64,000 nt of DNA from Medicago truncatula (Eukaryota; Streptophyta; Magnoliopsida; Fabales; Fabaceae), in assembly GCF_003473485.1 (NCBI RefSeq), contig NC_053044.1, forward strand, positions 7,390,501-7,454,500. The letters run 5' to 3'. The notes beneath the pieces are model-generated. The model worked only from the letters and a program-made list of their open reading frames with translations, did not search any database and was not told the DNA's origin. Numbering within the stretch: position 1 is the stretch's first letter; each line of letters opens with the position of its first letter. Positions 22,066-34,724 of this stretch are shown piece after piece. A program made the translations under genes and the position numbers.

Positions 22066-23918
22066 ATGGATTTGCATGAAATACCAAACTCTCCTCACCC
22101 TCACCATGATCAATTTGAAATTGTCATCTTAGTGGGTCCAGATCCATTCACAACCACCATCCAAACCACCGTGATGGAACCAAACACTGCTCAACGCTCT
22201 CCAATCAATATGAATGTTCCTTCATCCTTGAATCCACGCCTAAGTGATATAATTCCACATGTGATCTTTGTGAATCCAGGAGAGGTATGCAATGGAACCT
22301 ATAATTCAAACATTAACATGTTATATATTACACTACCTTTCACATTTTATTTTTTTAAAATTGGTTACTTTATAAATTGCAATGTTAATGTCGATTTTGA
22401 TGATGTTAAAAATCTGGTTGTTTATACAATTTTCGGAAGTTTTTGCTGACTTATCTGGTGGTGGTTGGATTTTTTTGAAGATTGGTTTTTACCAATAAGT
22501 TTTTTCACTTGTTTGTAGGACATCATTGAAAAAGTAGCAGCCTATAGCCAGGCAGTAGCAGAACCTGATACTGAGATATGCATTATGTCTGCTCATGGTT
22601 TAGTTGGCAGTGTCGCCCTTCATCATTCAGGGAGCATCTTTAATTACGAGGTAGTACTTTTTACATCCTTTTTTAATAAGAATCCATTCAATAATATCTA
22701 TTATCTGATATGAAAAAAAGTTTGTTTGTATTATGATATTCAATAAAGAGAGTAGTTTGTTTGTATGAGCATTGTCTTCTCATAATTTTTAAAACCTTTG
22801 TATTGGAATCCATTCAATAACGCAAGTTATTTGAATTTTTCTATTTAACTCTCAAACATAGGTAAAATATGCATCATCCAACCATGACAAGAACAACCAA
22901 TTTAATAATTGTGTGAATGTGTTGAATTGTGATTGTAGGAAATCCAAATCCATTGACAACATGGAATGGAGTAGCTTGATATATTCTGCTCATTATTTCT
23001 GCTATGTTTGCATTGTTTAGTTTATGATATTCACTAAACACAACACAATTTAAGAATGTCTACTTAATTACCACTATATTTAGCTGTTGAAGAGTGTCAC
23101 TTGCATTTTTGTGTGTTAGCTTTAATTTTATTAGTTTTTCTTTCTATGGTTATTTTGAGAGTAATAAATCACATGGATGGTATTTTTTCTACGACATCTT
23201 TAATTGTATATGCTTAATCTTTCATAATTTAATGTGCTAAAATGTCAATATGTTAAATTTGATAGTTGATTTATATAAATAAACATGATTTGGTTTAATG
23301 CTCTTGCAATGATGCCTTTTTCTGTTATAGGGTCAATTTGAAATTGTATCCTTATTTGGGAATTTAGAAGTTTATGACAACAACAGCGACAATATAAGAA
23401 TGAGTTACTTCAAGGTGTCTCTAGCAAACACTGATTCACGCCTTTTGGAAGGTGTAGTTGCTGATAAGCTTATTGCAGCATCATTGGTAAAGGTATTGCT
23501 CACAAATGATAGATAATTCATGTTGATTTTTAAATGTGCAATTTGAAAGTAAGTTCTTGTGTGTTGATAGTACTTTTTACAAGAAGGATTAATGAAACAT
23601 TGTTGCATTACTTTTATAAATTTTTAAGAATTTTAACATTTTATGAATCATTTACAGGTCATAGTGGGCAGCTTTACTTTGGATGGAAAAAATGCTAGCC
23701 TGAATAACCTGGAATATGAATTTTCTTCAGCGCCATTGCCTAAACTTGTTAATGATGGAACTCAAACCGATGTGACCACTCAAGGGCATTCATCTCAGTC
23801 CTTAGGTGACAAAGAAAATAATCCTTTTAGCCAAGGGACTGCAATATACAATAATACTATCCAACCCATTCCTACTATGTCGATGTACCAGCAGCTATGG
23901 GCTCACCAAACTCAGTAG
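22066..23918 (+). CDS. AHL-family PPC (DUF296) domain protein without an AT-hook
   Basis: Exons 22066-22284, 22519-22650, 23331-23492 and 23658-23918, all phase 0 with GT-AG introns, give 257 residues. Residues of about 63-185 form the PPC/DUF296 domain: HVIFVNPGEDIIEKV, ICIMSAHGLVGSVAL, NYEGQFEIVSLFG, MSYFKVSLANTDSRLLEGVV, VIVGSFTLDG. The exon layout matches AHL genes whose introns split the PPC domain. AHL proteins normally carry an RGRP AT-hook before the PPC domain and bind AT-rich DNA in the nucleus while trimerising through PPC. Here the first 60 residues have no RGRP or basic patch, so the protein could at most join AHL complexes, possibly as a non-DNA-binding partner (inference). The in-frame TTG upstream (22048) is not needed. 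The Gln/Asn-rich tail ends at 23918. Confidence 0.8.
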
Positions 23919-24566
23919 TGAGGACGGGCTGTTAAGCTCGCCAGTGCAGAAGCAGGTTATTTACATGATGATTGTTCAAAGTTGTGCTGCATGTTGGATT
24001 TGGGAATGTCAACATAAATAATTTGGACAAACTTTAAGCGAGTTTATCAATTAGTTTTATATGCGTTTCTTTGTTTTTCTGTTGATTATGGTTTTCAAAT
24101 AATTTCTTAAATATTGCTAGCGAGGGTCACTTTTGGTTAATGATGTTATTGCAGATTTGGTTCCTTTTATGACTATATTTGAAATTATATTTTATTATCC
24201 TTCTCATTTGATCTGCATATTTTCAAATTTCATTCATATGAAGTTTTCCAATTTTACCCCTCTTATTTTTATTCTTTAATGTGCGTAAATAAATTATTTA
24301 ACCAATGAAAGTAGAAAATAAGACTTGATTTATTCTTATTTGACTTTGTTCAATTTCGTTGAAGCATAGGTATTCAATATGCTATAAGTTTTAGAATATC
24401 TTAACTTTAAAATGAGAGTAGAAATATATTACGCAGGCCACATAAACTCCCCAACATAAGGACAACGTGATTACGGAAAAATTGTAGTATGTGAGCTAGT
24501 CGTCACTCATCAGACTCTGACCGGTGCATAACACTTAGAAAAACTTAGAAAATGCCAACATATATA

Positions 24567-24836
24567 CAGTGGCGGAGCTAGAAAAAAATGTTTGGGTGGG
24601 TCACTAAAATTAACTATTAAAAAATTGTTTAAAGTCTCGCAAATTAGACCTATAATTGAATTATTTAAATTTTTCGGGTGGGCCACTACACCAATTTGCG
24701 GGAATTTGGATTAACCGAAACCTAAAACTGACACAAAATTACATAAAATCTCGCAAAATAGACCTATAATCGTTGATTTTTTAATTTTTCCGGGTGGGCC
24801 GTGGCCCACCCCAGCCCATGAAAGGCTCCGCCACTG
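24567..24836. mobile_element. hAT MITE (Tip100-like ends), 270 bp
   Basis: Terminal inverted repeats CAGTGGCGGAGC and GCTCCGCCACTG, with a perfect 8-bp target duplication CATATATA (24559-24566 and 24837-24844). Such ends are typical of the Tip100 branch of hAT elements. Non-coding. Confidence 0.9.
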
Positions 24837-25138
24837 CATATATAGTTCAACTCATCAGACTCTGATCAGTGCATAGTATTTAATTGTTAACACCTCTAAT
24901 CGTATATCGAGTGTAAGAACAAATATCTTATTTGTAATCTTTTAGAAGTCTCTTTCAGTTGTTATTGAGCATTGGAAGTCTCTTGCTTTTGCGCTAGATC
25001 ATTTTGGAAATCTTTTGGTTGTCTCCTGTAGAAATTTGTAATCATATGTGATTATAGTGAAAATCCTTTGAATGTGCAAGAGGACTGGAGTACTCCTAAA
25101 TTGTAGGAGGAACTAGTATAATTGCTTGTGTCTGCTCT

Positions 25139-25141
<3 letters not shown>

Positions 25142-25176
<35 letters not shown>
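25142..25176. repeat. (TA)n microsatellite
   Basis: About 17 uninterrupted TA units. Confidence 0.95.
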
Positions 25177-25178
<2 letters not shown>

Positions 25179-25684
25179 GTGTTTTATCTTATCTACTGCT
25201 ATTAAACTCTGTCTCATATTCTGACCAGTGTTACAATATGAATGTGCAAAATATTTATATCTACAATTTTAATGAAAATCAAAATATAAATTTAATAAAA
25301 TTTACTGTTCACAATTCATACGCATCAGTGCAATAAAAAAAAAAAGCAGATAGGTGGGCACGTAGTGCCTATTTGAAAGCTAGTAAAATATAAGATCAAT
25401 GGTAATACTTGTAAGTAAAAAATAGCTGTACACTAATGTTTAATGAGAAACCACACTTTTTCGTGCTATAATTTCAACATAATGATACAAAAGTGAGGTG
25501 ATGTGGAAAAGTAGTGATTCTAATCGGATATTAGTTTAAAATTGTTTTACACACATTTGACGTCTTTATAGGAATCAGAGGATTGTGCCTTTTACTCTCT
25601 ATCATCATGGATGAAGGTGCACACACATTTGACGTCTTTATATAAATTCTAAGATCCTTATAATTGATAATTTCTTTGAAGTTT

Positions 25685-25962
25685 ACATGTTGTAGATCCC
25701 CTTGTGCATGAAGATGATTTCAGTAACATTTGGTTCTTTTTATTTGATTCCCTTGTGATGGATGGAGTAGATATCTAAAACACTTTTGAAAACGAAAAAA
25801 AAACTAAAATTTGCAAAGATAATTGAAATCGATGGAGTCGATATCTAAACCACTTTTGAATAGCGTGAACCATAATTTACTTCTACTATTATTTAGATGC
25901 ATTCATACCTCTTCTATATACAAAATGTTTGTCATACAAACCAAAAACTTCTAAAAAAATTA
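25685..25962 (-). pseudogene. F-box/FBD gene relic
   Basis: Two blocks match the F-box/FBD gene at 39-40.7 kb in the same order and strand. 25690-25733 resembles its last-exon end near 39161-39205. 25908-25955 resembles its exon 1 donor region near 39953-40000. Each block is about 80 percent identical over about 43 bp by eye. The exons between are mostly lost. It begins 8 bp beyond the stop of gene B. Confidence 0.5.
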
Positions 25963-25969
25963 GTGATTT

Positions 25970-27552
25970 TTACCGGACTAAGTAAAGGAAAACATAGTCT
26001 TTGGTGGTGGAGCTACGTGTTGCCCTAGTCGTTAGAGGATTTGGGGTTACAACCTTCTCCTTTTGTGATTCTTGAGAGGATTTCAGCATCTGCGAGAGAA
26101 AAGATAAAATAATAATTACAGAAGGAAAATTCTGGAAGTTGTTAAGATTATAATGATATAAGACAATATGGTTACCTTGGTTCTCATCTTTCTTTCTATT
26201 GATGTCAAAGTTGCTTTGAGTGACGGCTTCTTGTTGATCTTTGGCGATTGGGATTGTTCAGGGATGGAAGACCTAACAACCTGAAATTACAGACATCCAA
26301 AAAGATTCAGGATTTTTATACAAACATGTAAAAGAAAACTTAATCATTAGTCAAACAAAAAATTTACATTGGTGGTGGATGGTGTTGCCCTATTCATTTG
26401 CAGATCAGGGGTTGCCACATTCTCCTTTGGTCCTTGTTGAGAAAATTTTGCCCTCTGCAAGACAGAAGAAAAACACATGATTAGAGAAACCTGGAATGAT
26501 TAAGACAAGGGTAAAGACAATCGAGTTACCTTGGTCCTCTTCTTTATATCTAACGTAAGTGCTACTTCGGCTGACTGCTTCTTGCTTATATTCGACATCT
26601 TCGGATAGGATGGTCCGTTGAGCTTGATGGCACTGGGTCTTGGTCTTTTTTTAGAAATCAAAGACTCCTTGTTTTCTTCTAAATCAATTACAATTGGGCC
26701 TTTACCTAAAAGGAACAAATAATAAGTTAGGAAAGGGCAAAATCTCCAAAACAATAAATTACTATTTACATGCTTCTCTCAGTTCACAAGAGTTATTCAT
26801 TGGTGTGATTGTTTGAACAACAATTTGGACAACAATTTTAATTTGAAACACCCTACAACCAAAACCTTGTATTCACAATTCTAATTTAGTCGTATCTACA
26901 TTTGCTTTATTCACAATTCTATAATATGTATTATCTTTGATGTGCAGATCAGTGACTAAGCTTCGACGATTATATTCTATGCCAAATAGATAAGTTCAAT
27001 TGAACTAGTGCTATTAATTGAAATATTTCAATCCGATATGCATGTGTATCCAGCAATAGAATCCAAATTAGGTAGATAAACTAATGAATGATTCGGAATG
27101 TCTTTAGAATTAGTGATCAACTGACCTGGTTGAATGATGGGCAAGTCTTGAGAATTAGACATAGTGGATAATCTAGAAGGACGGATTTTAAAGGCGAGAC
27201 GACGAGGACGTTTTGGTTTTGAGCGTTCCGGCTTAATTATCCTCATCGTCTTAGCAAACTTTGCCTCCTTTCCTCCCTTCTTCTCCATTGATTTCTTAAT
27301 TGCCTTTTTCAATAGTATCATTTTGTGGCTTGTGTATCTTATTTTGGCTCTTGATGTTGGTTTGAGTTTAATGGAATTTACAACAGCCTCCTTCCCTCCC
27401 TTCATCTCCATTGATTTCTTTATCGCCTTCTTCGAGTGTATCTGGTTGTTGCTTGTGTCTCCAAACGGTTCTCTCTTTTCAGGTTTCCTTTTGCGGCAGT
27501 TGGTTTCCCTTATTTTTGGTGTTGGAGGCAAAGTAGCCTTGCGTGTAATCAT
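25970..27552 (-). CDS. gene B: shortened paralogue of gene A
   Basis: Minus-strand exons 27126-27552, 26530-26705, 26368-26454, 26176-26280 and 25970-26089 give 304 residues. The phase 1 first intron and phase 0 later introns match gene A exactly. The N-terminus holds an internal duplication of the KKAIKKSMExKGGKEA motif, once in gene A and twice here. Exons 2-5 again alternate the KKRPRP/KKRTK, RAKFSQQGPKE, VVRSSIPEQSQSPKI and MLKSSQESQKEK modules. The last exon runs into a stop at 25970 where gene A splices to its coiled-coil/repeat exon; nothing like that exon follows. Upstream flanks of A and B share the AGCTAGGGTTTT region before the start, so the duplication included the promoter. It is either a short basic nuclear-type protein or a 3'-truncated pseudogene. 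Function unknown. Confidence 0.55.
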
Positions 27553-27952
27553 GTTGCTGTAAATCGGTAGTAAAGAGATGAAGAAGGGTTCAAAACACTA
27601 TCAGAGAACCTATTGGTTTTATCAATAATTCTCTGCGTAGCAGAAAGAATAAGTAAAAAAAAAGAGACGAGGTAGCTAGGGTTTTTGTGAGTTTACTTAG
27701 AATTCTACGCGTTCTCCGTTATTAAATATATAATAACACGATCTTATGCTTGGATTTTGTGTTAATTGGTAATTTAGCCAAAAAAATATATATCTTATCA
27801 TATACAAATCTTTTCTGATCTTTAAAACCCTAACATCATTTTTTGATTTTGGTCCTCTAACTATTTAATTGGTATTGGATTGGTCATCTAACTAAAAATT
27901 AATTTATTTCGGTCCTCTAAGTTTCTCACAGTTACTACATTTAGTCCTTTCT

Positions 27953-28800
27953 CTTCAGCGGAACATGTTTATGCCAAACCAAAGCATCTGCACCTTCCAC
28001 CTGAGGGCTGTCCTGTAAAGTCAAAAATTGATAGGCATTACGAACTGTATAACCTGCAGAATGATCCAGCAACCATCTCCAAGTATCTTTCACATTAAAC
28101 TACAAAGAAACATTACGAAGTAAAATAATACACTCCCCTAGCATCTCCTCCTCCCACACCCACAACCGCCTTCTCCAATTACAACCTGCTCCCCCAACCT
28201 CCCACCCACTAGAATACATGGACGCAACCGTACTAGATTTATCAACCGCAAGATCAAAAAGGTGCCTGAATCGCACACAAAACGGCACACCACCTAACCA
28301 CGGATCATGCCAAAATAAAGTATCTGCCGCATCTTCCACCAAACGAGACACACCTTCTTGAAACCACCCACCACTAACACCCGCTAACCCATCCCAAATT
28401 TTAGATATCTCTCGCCACCAAGAAGAAACACTCCGGCCCCCAACCTCTAACCTCCCATCCTTCTCGCCACCAAAACCCTATATCATAAACTACTCCTCTC
28501 CACCAATAAACGCCAACACCATTTTTCCAACAACGCATCATTAAACTCCCTCAACCTCCGCACCCCCAACCCTTCAACCTCCATCCGAGAACAAATAGTG
28601 GTCCAACTGACCCAAGATATTTTCCTATGATCCTCACAACCCCCCAAAGAAATTACTACAAATAGAGTCAAGGGAAGAAATTATACCTGATGGAGCCCTG
28701 AAGAAGGAAAGAGCATAAATAGGAAGAGAGGTCAAGACAAACTTTAGAAGAACTAACCGACCACCAAACAATAAAAACCGACTCAACACTTTGTAGCGCA
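27953..28800 (-). mobile_element. L1-type LINE fragment (ORF2, late part)
   Basis: Minus-strand frames carry the region between reverse transcriptase and the zinc-binding end of plant L1 ORF2: LPIYALSFFRAPSG, GGCEDHRKISWVSW, LGVRRLREFNDALLEKWCWR, DTLFWHDPWLGGVPF, then WRWLLDHSAGYTVRNAYQ. Several breaks; truncated at both ends. Confidence 0.8.
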
Positions 28801-28802
28801 CG

Positions 28803-29490
28803 ATGACGTGCAAGCTAGCTCCCGTCCCAATCCTCTTGTTGCTAGGTCCATTCCCGTGGACAAAGAGGTAGTTTTGGAAATGGAGAGACTAGCATGGAAC
28901 CCCTCATCCGTGGTGACATGGGCCGAGCTTGATGAGAATGGGGACAAGGTTTTGGTGGTTTATGAAAATACTAACATGAATCCAAACATTCAGCATGATC
29001 TTGAGTTATGGAACCGTGTTCGTGAATATGACAAGGCAAATGCGAAGCTTCCTTTTACTCCAATATTATCCAGGAAGCAAATTCAGATTGGTAAATCGCC
29101 TTATAAAACCCGTTCTCGGGGTGGATCATCCCCAGGTGTTCAATGAATATTCTATATTGGAATATCTGCGTTTTTGGTAATTCATACACTAAATCAGTGG
29201 TCCTCTGTGTTACCTCAGGCTTTGCACACTGACTTCTTTATGGATCGGAGTGGGATACCTCGTTCTAGGTTACCATAGTCAGCTGATTTTATGTTTATGT
29301 TTCTTTCTTTCTTTTTTGCTTTTCTTTTGAGGGTTTTGACCTAGTCCTCCCTCTTGTACATCTTTTCCCTTTTTTTAATAAAATTTTCTTTGAGATTGGC
29401 AGTATAGGATGAAGGTTCTTCGGGGTGCTAACCTAGTTGGGATGTCATCGCTTCACCTTGATGCCTCGCCAATCTCCTAGCTTAGCAAGA
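28803..29490 (+). mobile_element. internally deleted L1-type LINE
   Basis: 28808-29146 encodes the C-terminus of an L1 ORF1 (ending RKQIQIGKSPYKTRSRGGSS). It is followed at once by the opening of an ORF2 endonuclease (NILYWNI..FGNS), then directly by 3' UTR-like sequence and an A-rich tail at about 29488-29510. Almost all of ORF2 is absent. It lies end to end with the minus-strand LINE at 28,800. Confidence 0.75.
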
Positions 29491-29510
29491 AAATAAAAAT
29501 AAAAATAAAT

Positions 29511-30430
29511 TTTAAATATTTAAACCAAAATATTAAAATAGACCAAGTATGAAAATAATAAAGATATGAAACTTTTAATCAATTTTTTGTTACTTGTGCC
29601 AGAAGTAAAAAGAGTTTCATTTATTCCTGAATAACTTTCTTTAGAGGGGCTTCCGCTTTGCCGGTGAATGTCTTGGTAGAAGTTATGATTTTGTTGAATT
29701 GAAGTTTATTTTTTTTAAATATTCTCGTAACTCGAGAAAATAATCACGAGTTTTGAAAATTTTATCATATCGACTTTCTCATATCGGTACATGAAAATTT
29801 TCTTCCGCAAATATAAACACTTAAATTTTGCGACAAGTGTGGTGCAATTATTTAACAATGTTTTGCAAATAAAATAAAATAATATATTTAATAGAAACAC
29901 TACATTAATGTAGATATTATAAAAATAGTTATTAGTTTTCAAAACTGTCATATTAACTTTCTCATCTTGCTACATAAAAATTTGTTTCAAGATATAAAAG
30001 CAAATAAAATCCGAAGGAGCACAATGCAAATATTTAACATATTTTTTACATATAAAATGCAAAAATATTTAATACAAACATTACATTTATTCTGAAAATT
30101 TTCATTTAATAGCTTTAAACAATTTATCTGATCCAAACGAAAGATAGTACCTAAAATAAATCACAATTCAGTTTATCACAAATGAAATATTGTTGTAGTT
30201 CATCAAATCTAAATAAAAGTATGAATTTATATTAAAGAATGATATTTAAAATATAAAAATCAAATGAATGAATTCATATATTTTTTTTAAAAGATTTACT
30301 ATTTCATAAATATACACATAAAATGATTTTTATTTTGAACTAAAGCTAGGTTATAAGAAAACTGGAAAAAAAAAAAAGAACATTGCTCACTAGTAAGATA
30401 TTTTCGCATTCCAAATTGTTACATGAAATA
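29511..30430. other. intergenic, no gene seen
   Basis: Very AT-rich sequence without supportable coding exons or complete repeats. Confidence 0.5.
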
Positions 30431-30435
30431 TGTAT

Positions 30436-30570
30436 TGGTCAAGTGGTTTGGGAGTATGACTCATCACTCAAGCTTTTTTTTTTTTTTTTTTTGACAAAGA
30501 CTCAGTCACTCAAGTTAGTGTGTGCACCCAGGTTCGATTTCTTGGTTTGATATTTTTAATTTTTAATGAT
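30436..30570 (+). mobile_element. SINE relic split by a micro-insertion
   Basis: A-box-like GGTCAAGTGGTTTGGGAG near 30437-30454 and B-box-like GGTTCGATTTC near 30531-30541, separated by the poly-T insert listed next. Confidence 0.45.
30473..30498 (-). mobile_element. 26-bp poly(A) micro-insertion inside a SINE relic
   Basis: A C, 19 T's and GACAAA lie between GACTCATCACTCAAG (30458-30472) and GACTCAGTCACTCAAG (30499-30514). On the minus strand it reads TTTGTC followed by A's. Confidence 0.6.
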
Positions 30571-31433
30571 TTTTGAAAAGCCATTTTTAAACCAAGTTCA
30601 ACTAAATTGGAATGAATGCATGATCATTGGCAATAAATTCTTTAGGATTGCGGTTTCAAATGTTCATGACCCCATGTTTGAATGGTTGAAGAAGATGAAT
30701 GAAAGAATGGGAATTATAATAACATTAAATTCTAACCCTGCCAAGTAAATTTTCTATGTCTAGGCCAATAACAATGAACACTATATGTAGATGATGTTAC
30801 AAAATCTTGTGTTAATAACAAGCTATATATATAACCTAGAATCGAATCAAAATTTATTAGACGGTGAAAAGCATTACGAAAAGGAAAATGCGTTGAACAT
30901 AATTCAAATGCCATTTTAAGAGGACATCATAGATTAGATGGTCCAAACAGTTCCATATAGGTTCCTCATTCAACCCTAAGCTAGAGTGTTTCGGATTATA
31001 ATAACATATAATAACATAATAAAAGAGAATATAGATTATACATGCAAAGAGTGATAAGAATTGTCTTCAGTCATGTAATTTCCATTGCTAAAAAGTGCCA
31101 CCTGATCGCCGTCAAGATTCCAAACCCTTGTTTTTGGATGAAAAAACACATTATTATGCATGCATGTTTACGCAACGCGCATAAGTGTTGTGTTTTAGAC
31201 TGTAAAACATGCGGCAACTTTGATTCGGGTGTGTGCCTTCGTCCTTCAAGACGCACACATGGCTCAGGAACACTTTTCCCCGATTTCTTCTCTCTTCATG
31301 GAATTTTCATCTTTGATATGTTCTTTGGATTTCAATATCTTCATTGTTTTTGGTCTTCATGCTTCGGTCACTTCTTCGGGGTGTCATCTGATCGGATCAA
31401 CCCCATGGTCTAAACTAAAAAGATTATGATATC

Positions 31434-32330
31434 TGTTGTGAATCCGGTTGAAACTCACACCAATGAAAAACAAAGATGTGTGGAGCAAGAGATAGTGGTA
31501 ATCTATGAGCAAAATGGTTTCCAAGCAACAACAACAAAACAGCCCTAGACTAGTGTAGAGCAAAACCACACAAAGAGATAACAAAGCATAAACAAGATAA
31601 GCAAGAAAGGAAGAACAAAACACCAAGAAGATTGTTGACCCAGTTCAGCCAATATGGCCTAATCTGGGGGAGAGAGCAGCTCTCCAATCCAATATGATGA
31701 AAGTGTTACAAAGGGTTACAAGAAACAATAGCCTTCAAGCTTACACAAGAACAAACCCTAGATTCTACCCTTTGGTATTTCCCCACTCTCACAATATGAA
31801 CCCTAAAAGAGAAGACACTAGAGGAAGCTTTAGATCCTTCCAACTAATGAACTCCTCACTACCCAAGGTGATTACAATGTTTTTTCCCAACCCAAGAGAC
31901 ACTCTCAACAAAGACACTCAACCCTTTGGTTCCCTCCTTTGTTATCCAAGTTTCTCTCTCTAAGCTCTTCCAAGCTCTATCCCAAATCTGCACAAGAACA
32001 CAATATATACTAGTCTTCCTCTGAAGAAATCGTGCCATGATTTTCAAATCGTGTCACGATTTGCGTCTGACCCAAGGTATGACCAGTCCTTATCAGTGAT
32101 ACTTAACGAGCAAGTTTCTGAATCGTGTCACGATTTCCCAAGATCGTGCCACGATTTGGCGTCCTGCAAACTAGCTCACGGCACCTTGAAATTGTGTCAC
32201 GATGCCAAAATCGTGTCACGATTTCTCTGTTCTTCCAGAACACAAATTTGAAGCCAATATCAACAATATCCTATAGAGTTGTCTTGTTAGGGAATTACAA
32301 GATGCATGTTGACTCAATTTAAAATACTAC
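31434..32330. mobile_element. LTR-like sequence, probably a Copia-type fossil
   Basis: The stretch contains a CCCAGTTC...CTAATCTGGGGGAG pattern that I associate with LTRs of legume Copia elements, and a cluster of palindromic motifs near 32,028-32,226. No primer-binding site, mate LTR or target duplication was identified, so edges and family are uncertain. Confidence 0.3.
32028..32226. repeat. cluster of AATCGTGnCACGATT palindromes
   Basis: Six copies or near-copies of the perfect or near-perfect palindrome AAATCGTGTCACGATTT within 200 bp, irregularly spaced, in both coupled and single form. Confidence 0.8.
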
Positions 32331-32429
32331 TGACTCTTTCCTAAGATACTAGTAACTCACTCTGATCCTCAATAAAATCCTAAAATACAAGACAAAAAGA
32401 GTCTATAAAATAGTACAATACATTCTTTT

Positions 32430-33500
32430 ATGTGGAATCATCAAAGATTCACTTTACATAGCATATACTATTAATTCATAGTGTCCAGAACTTTGATTCC
32501 TATGGAATATATCTTGCGAATTTTAACTCATTGTGTGCCTTTGTATACTCTGATGCAACATGTTTTGAGCTTTGACAAAAGACATGTTAAACTAAAATGG
32601 GATAATGAACAACTGCCTTTAAGTTTTGTTGATAACAAATTATTTGAGAGAAAGTGATACTCTGATGTCTGTTTAAGTGTGAAGGAACAGCTATGTATTT
32701 TTTCATTTGTGGTCAAATTTCTGGGTTCAACATAAAGTTCACCTTATATAGTCAAGGTACTGTGGACAACTCATGATATGTGAACAACCCGAATCATCAT
32801 CTGTGGTCAATCCAAGTTAACGCTATGTGAACAACATATTCTGGATATGTTCATCATTTGTACCTATAATCCAAGTTAACCCAAAACATTCTTTTGTATA
32901 TATATATATATATATAGTTTGAGATAGAAAGTCCTATGGTTTGACGCAAAAGAAAGGACTATGAGTTTTAGTGAATCGGTAATCAAAAAGATTATAGTGG
33001 ATAAATTTTTTGAAGTGTGAGGGGATTGGACGTAAATTCGGATTATAGGTGAATCAGGATAGATACTATGCATCATTGCTCTTTCCCTTATCTCTCTTTA
33101 CAATTCCGTGTTTTATTTTATCAATATAACTACATCCCAGAAAAAGAGAAACTAAACGAACAAGAACCAAACACGGTTCAAACTTTCTTGTATTTTTCTC
33201 ACCTACAAGACATTCTAGAAAACCTAGTGGATCCTTCCAACACTTGTCATTCGTCTCTTCTAGATCCTTAGTATCCTGTCACATATTTATTTTTCAAAAC
33301 AAAATACACTTGAATGAGAGTTATATGGAAAAATTTACCAAAAAAAAGAGTTACCAAGGAATTTTTTTATAAAGATACCTAACCTAAATGACAAGATTTT
33401 GAAGTTTGGGAGAATGTTTAAGAATTCCAAGTAACCAAATCCACTTCGCATACCAATCTACGGTGTACATCTTTTAAGTTAAGCTTCAAGTAAGTCAGAC
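32430..33500 (-). pseudogene. F-box/FBD gene relic
   Basis: At 32440-32580 the minus strand retains the FBD-like LKTCCIRVYKGTQ, matching [13 protein letters not shown] of the gene at 39 kb, then a decayed KVLDTM..CKVNL. At 33375-33470 sequence matches that gene's exon 2 end (near 39490-39580). Order and strand agree. Unrelated AT-rich sequence separates the blocks. Confidence 0.55.
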
Positions 33501-33559
33501 TTCTAAAATTGGAAAGAGTGGGGAACTCGAGAGTGTGAAATTATTCTAGATAATGAAGT

Positions 33560-34720
33560 GACAGAAAATGGTAAGCTTGTCCATCTTAGATTTCTTGTAG
33601 AATACAAAAACTATTGAGTATGAATAAAGCCCCGAAGAATCCTAATGGATAAGTTGTATGAAGAAGAAAATGGATTCAATTAAAAACAACAAACATGGTC
33701 AAATGTTGAGTTACCAAAAGGAAATAGGCCATTTGAGTGAAATGGGTATACAAATTGATGTTAAATCCTAAAAGTGAAATAGTTAGACACAAAGCGAGAC
33801 TGGTGGCAAATTGGTTTCATCAAAAGGAATGTATTGATTTTAAAGAAGTGTATGCACCAGTTGTTAGAATTTAAACAATAAGATTAGTTATTGCCATTGC
33901 CAATACCATCAACAAGTCTATACATCAAATGGATGTAAAGTGTGCATTTTTAAATGGTCCATTAGATGATGATGATTTTGTAGCACAACATCTAGACTTT
34001 GAAGTGAAAACCATGAATCAAAGGTGTATAGACTGTGAAAAGCTCTCTATGGAATGAAGTAGGTACCAAGGCTATATAGACTGTGCAAGCATGCAGTGAC
34101 TCTAGTTGAGACAATATTCCGGTATACTAAGAATGGTAATAAAAGTGATACTGATCTAAATCAATACAAAAAACTTATTAGATTACTGAGATATATTTTG
34201 TATAGAAGGCCTGATCTTGCATATATTGTTTGGATTTTGAGTATATTTATGGCAAGACCAAAATCATCTCACCTAGCAGCATCAAATATTAAGGTACAAA
34301 AGGAAGAAATGCAAGCTAGTTGGCTTCACATATTCAAATTGGTATGGTGACATAGATAACAGAAAATCAATTGCAAGCTTTAAGTTCTATTAGGAGGATC
34401 ACCGGTGTCTTGGTACTCAAGGAAGGAACCGTCCGTTGAACTTTTATCATGTGAAGCTGAATATAAAGCTTCATCACTTTGTGGATGCCAAGCAATATGA
34501 CTATTGAATTCAACTGATGAAATTAGAAATTTGACATCAACTTAACCAGAAATCCCATTGCACATGGAAATAAATTTTCATTAGTTTAGAGAGCAAGTAA
34601 GCAAAGGAAAACTGGAGTTGGAACATTGCAAAATTGATAATCAGATTGTAGGTGTTCTAACCAAAGTATTTAAGATTAAAGTGTTCATGAAACTAAGAGA
34701 CTAAAGGGGGGATTGAAGCA
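33560..34720 (+). mobile_element. Ty1/Copia pol fossil
   Basis: Plus-strand frames show Ty1/Copia reverse-transcriptase and RNase H-side motifs (the VYAPVVRI region, then MDVKCAFLNGPL, later LIRLLRYILYRRPDLAY). The copy is old, heavily broken and incomplete. Neither LTR is securely placed. Confidence 0.75.
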
Positions 34721-34724
34721 TTGA

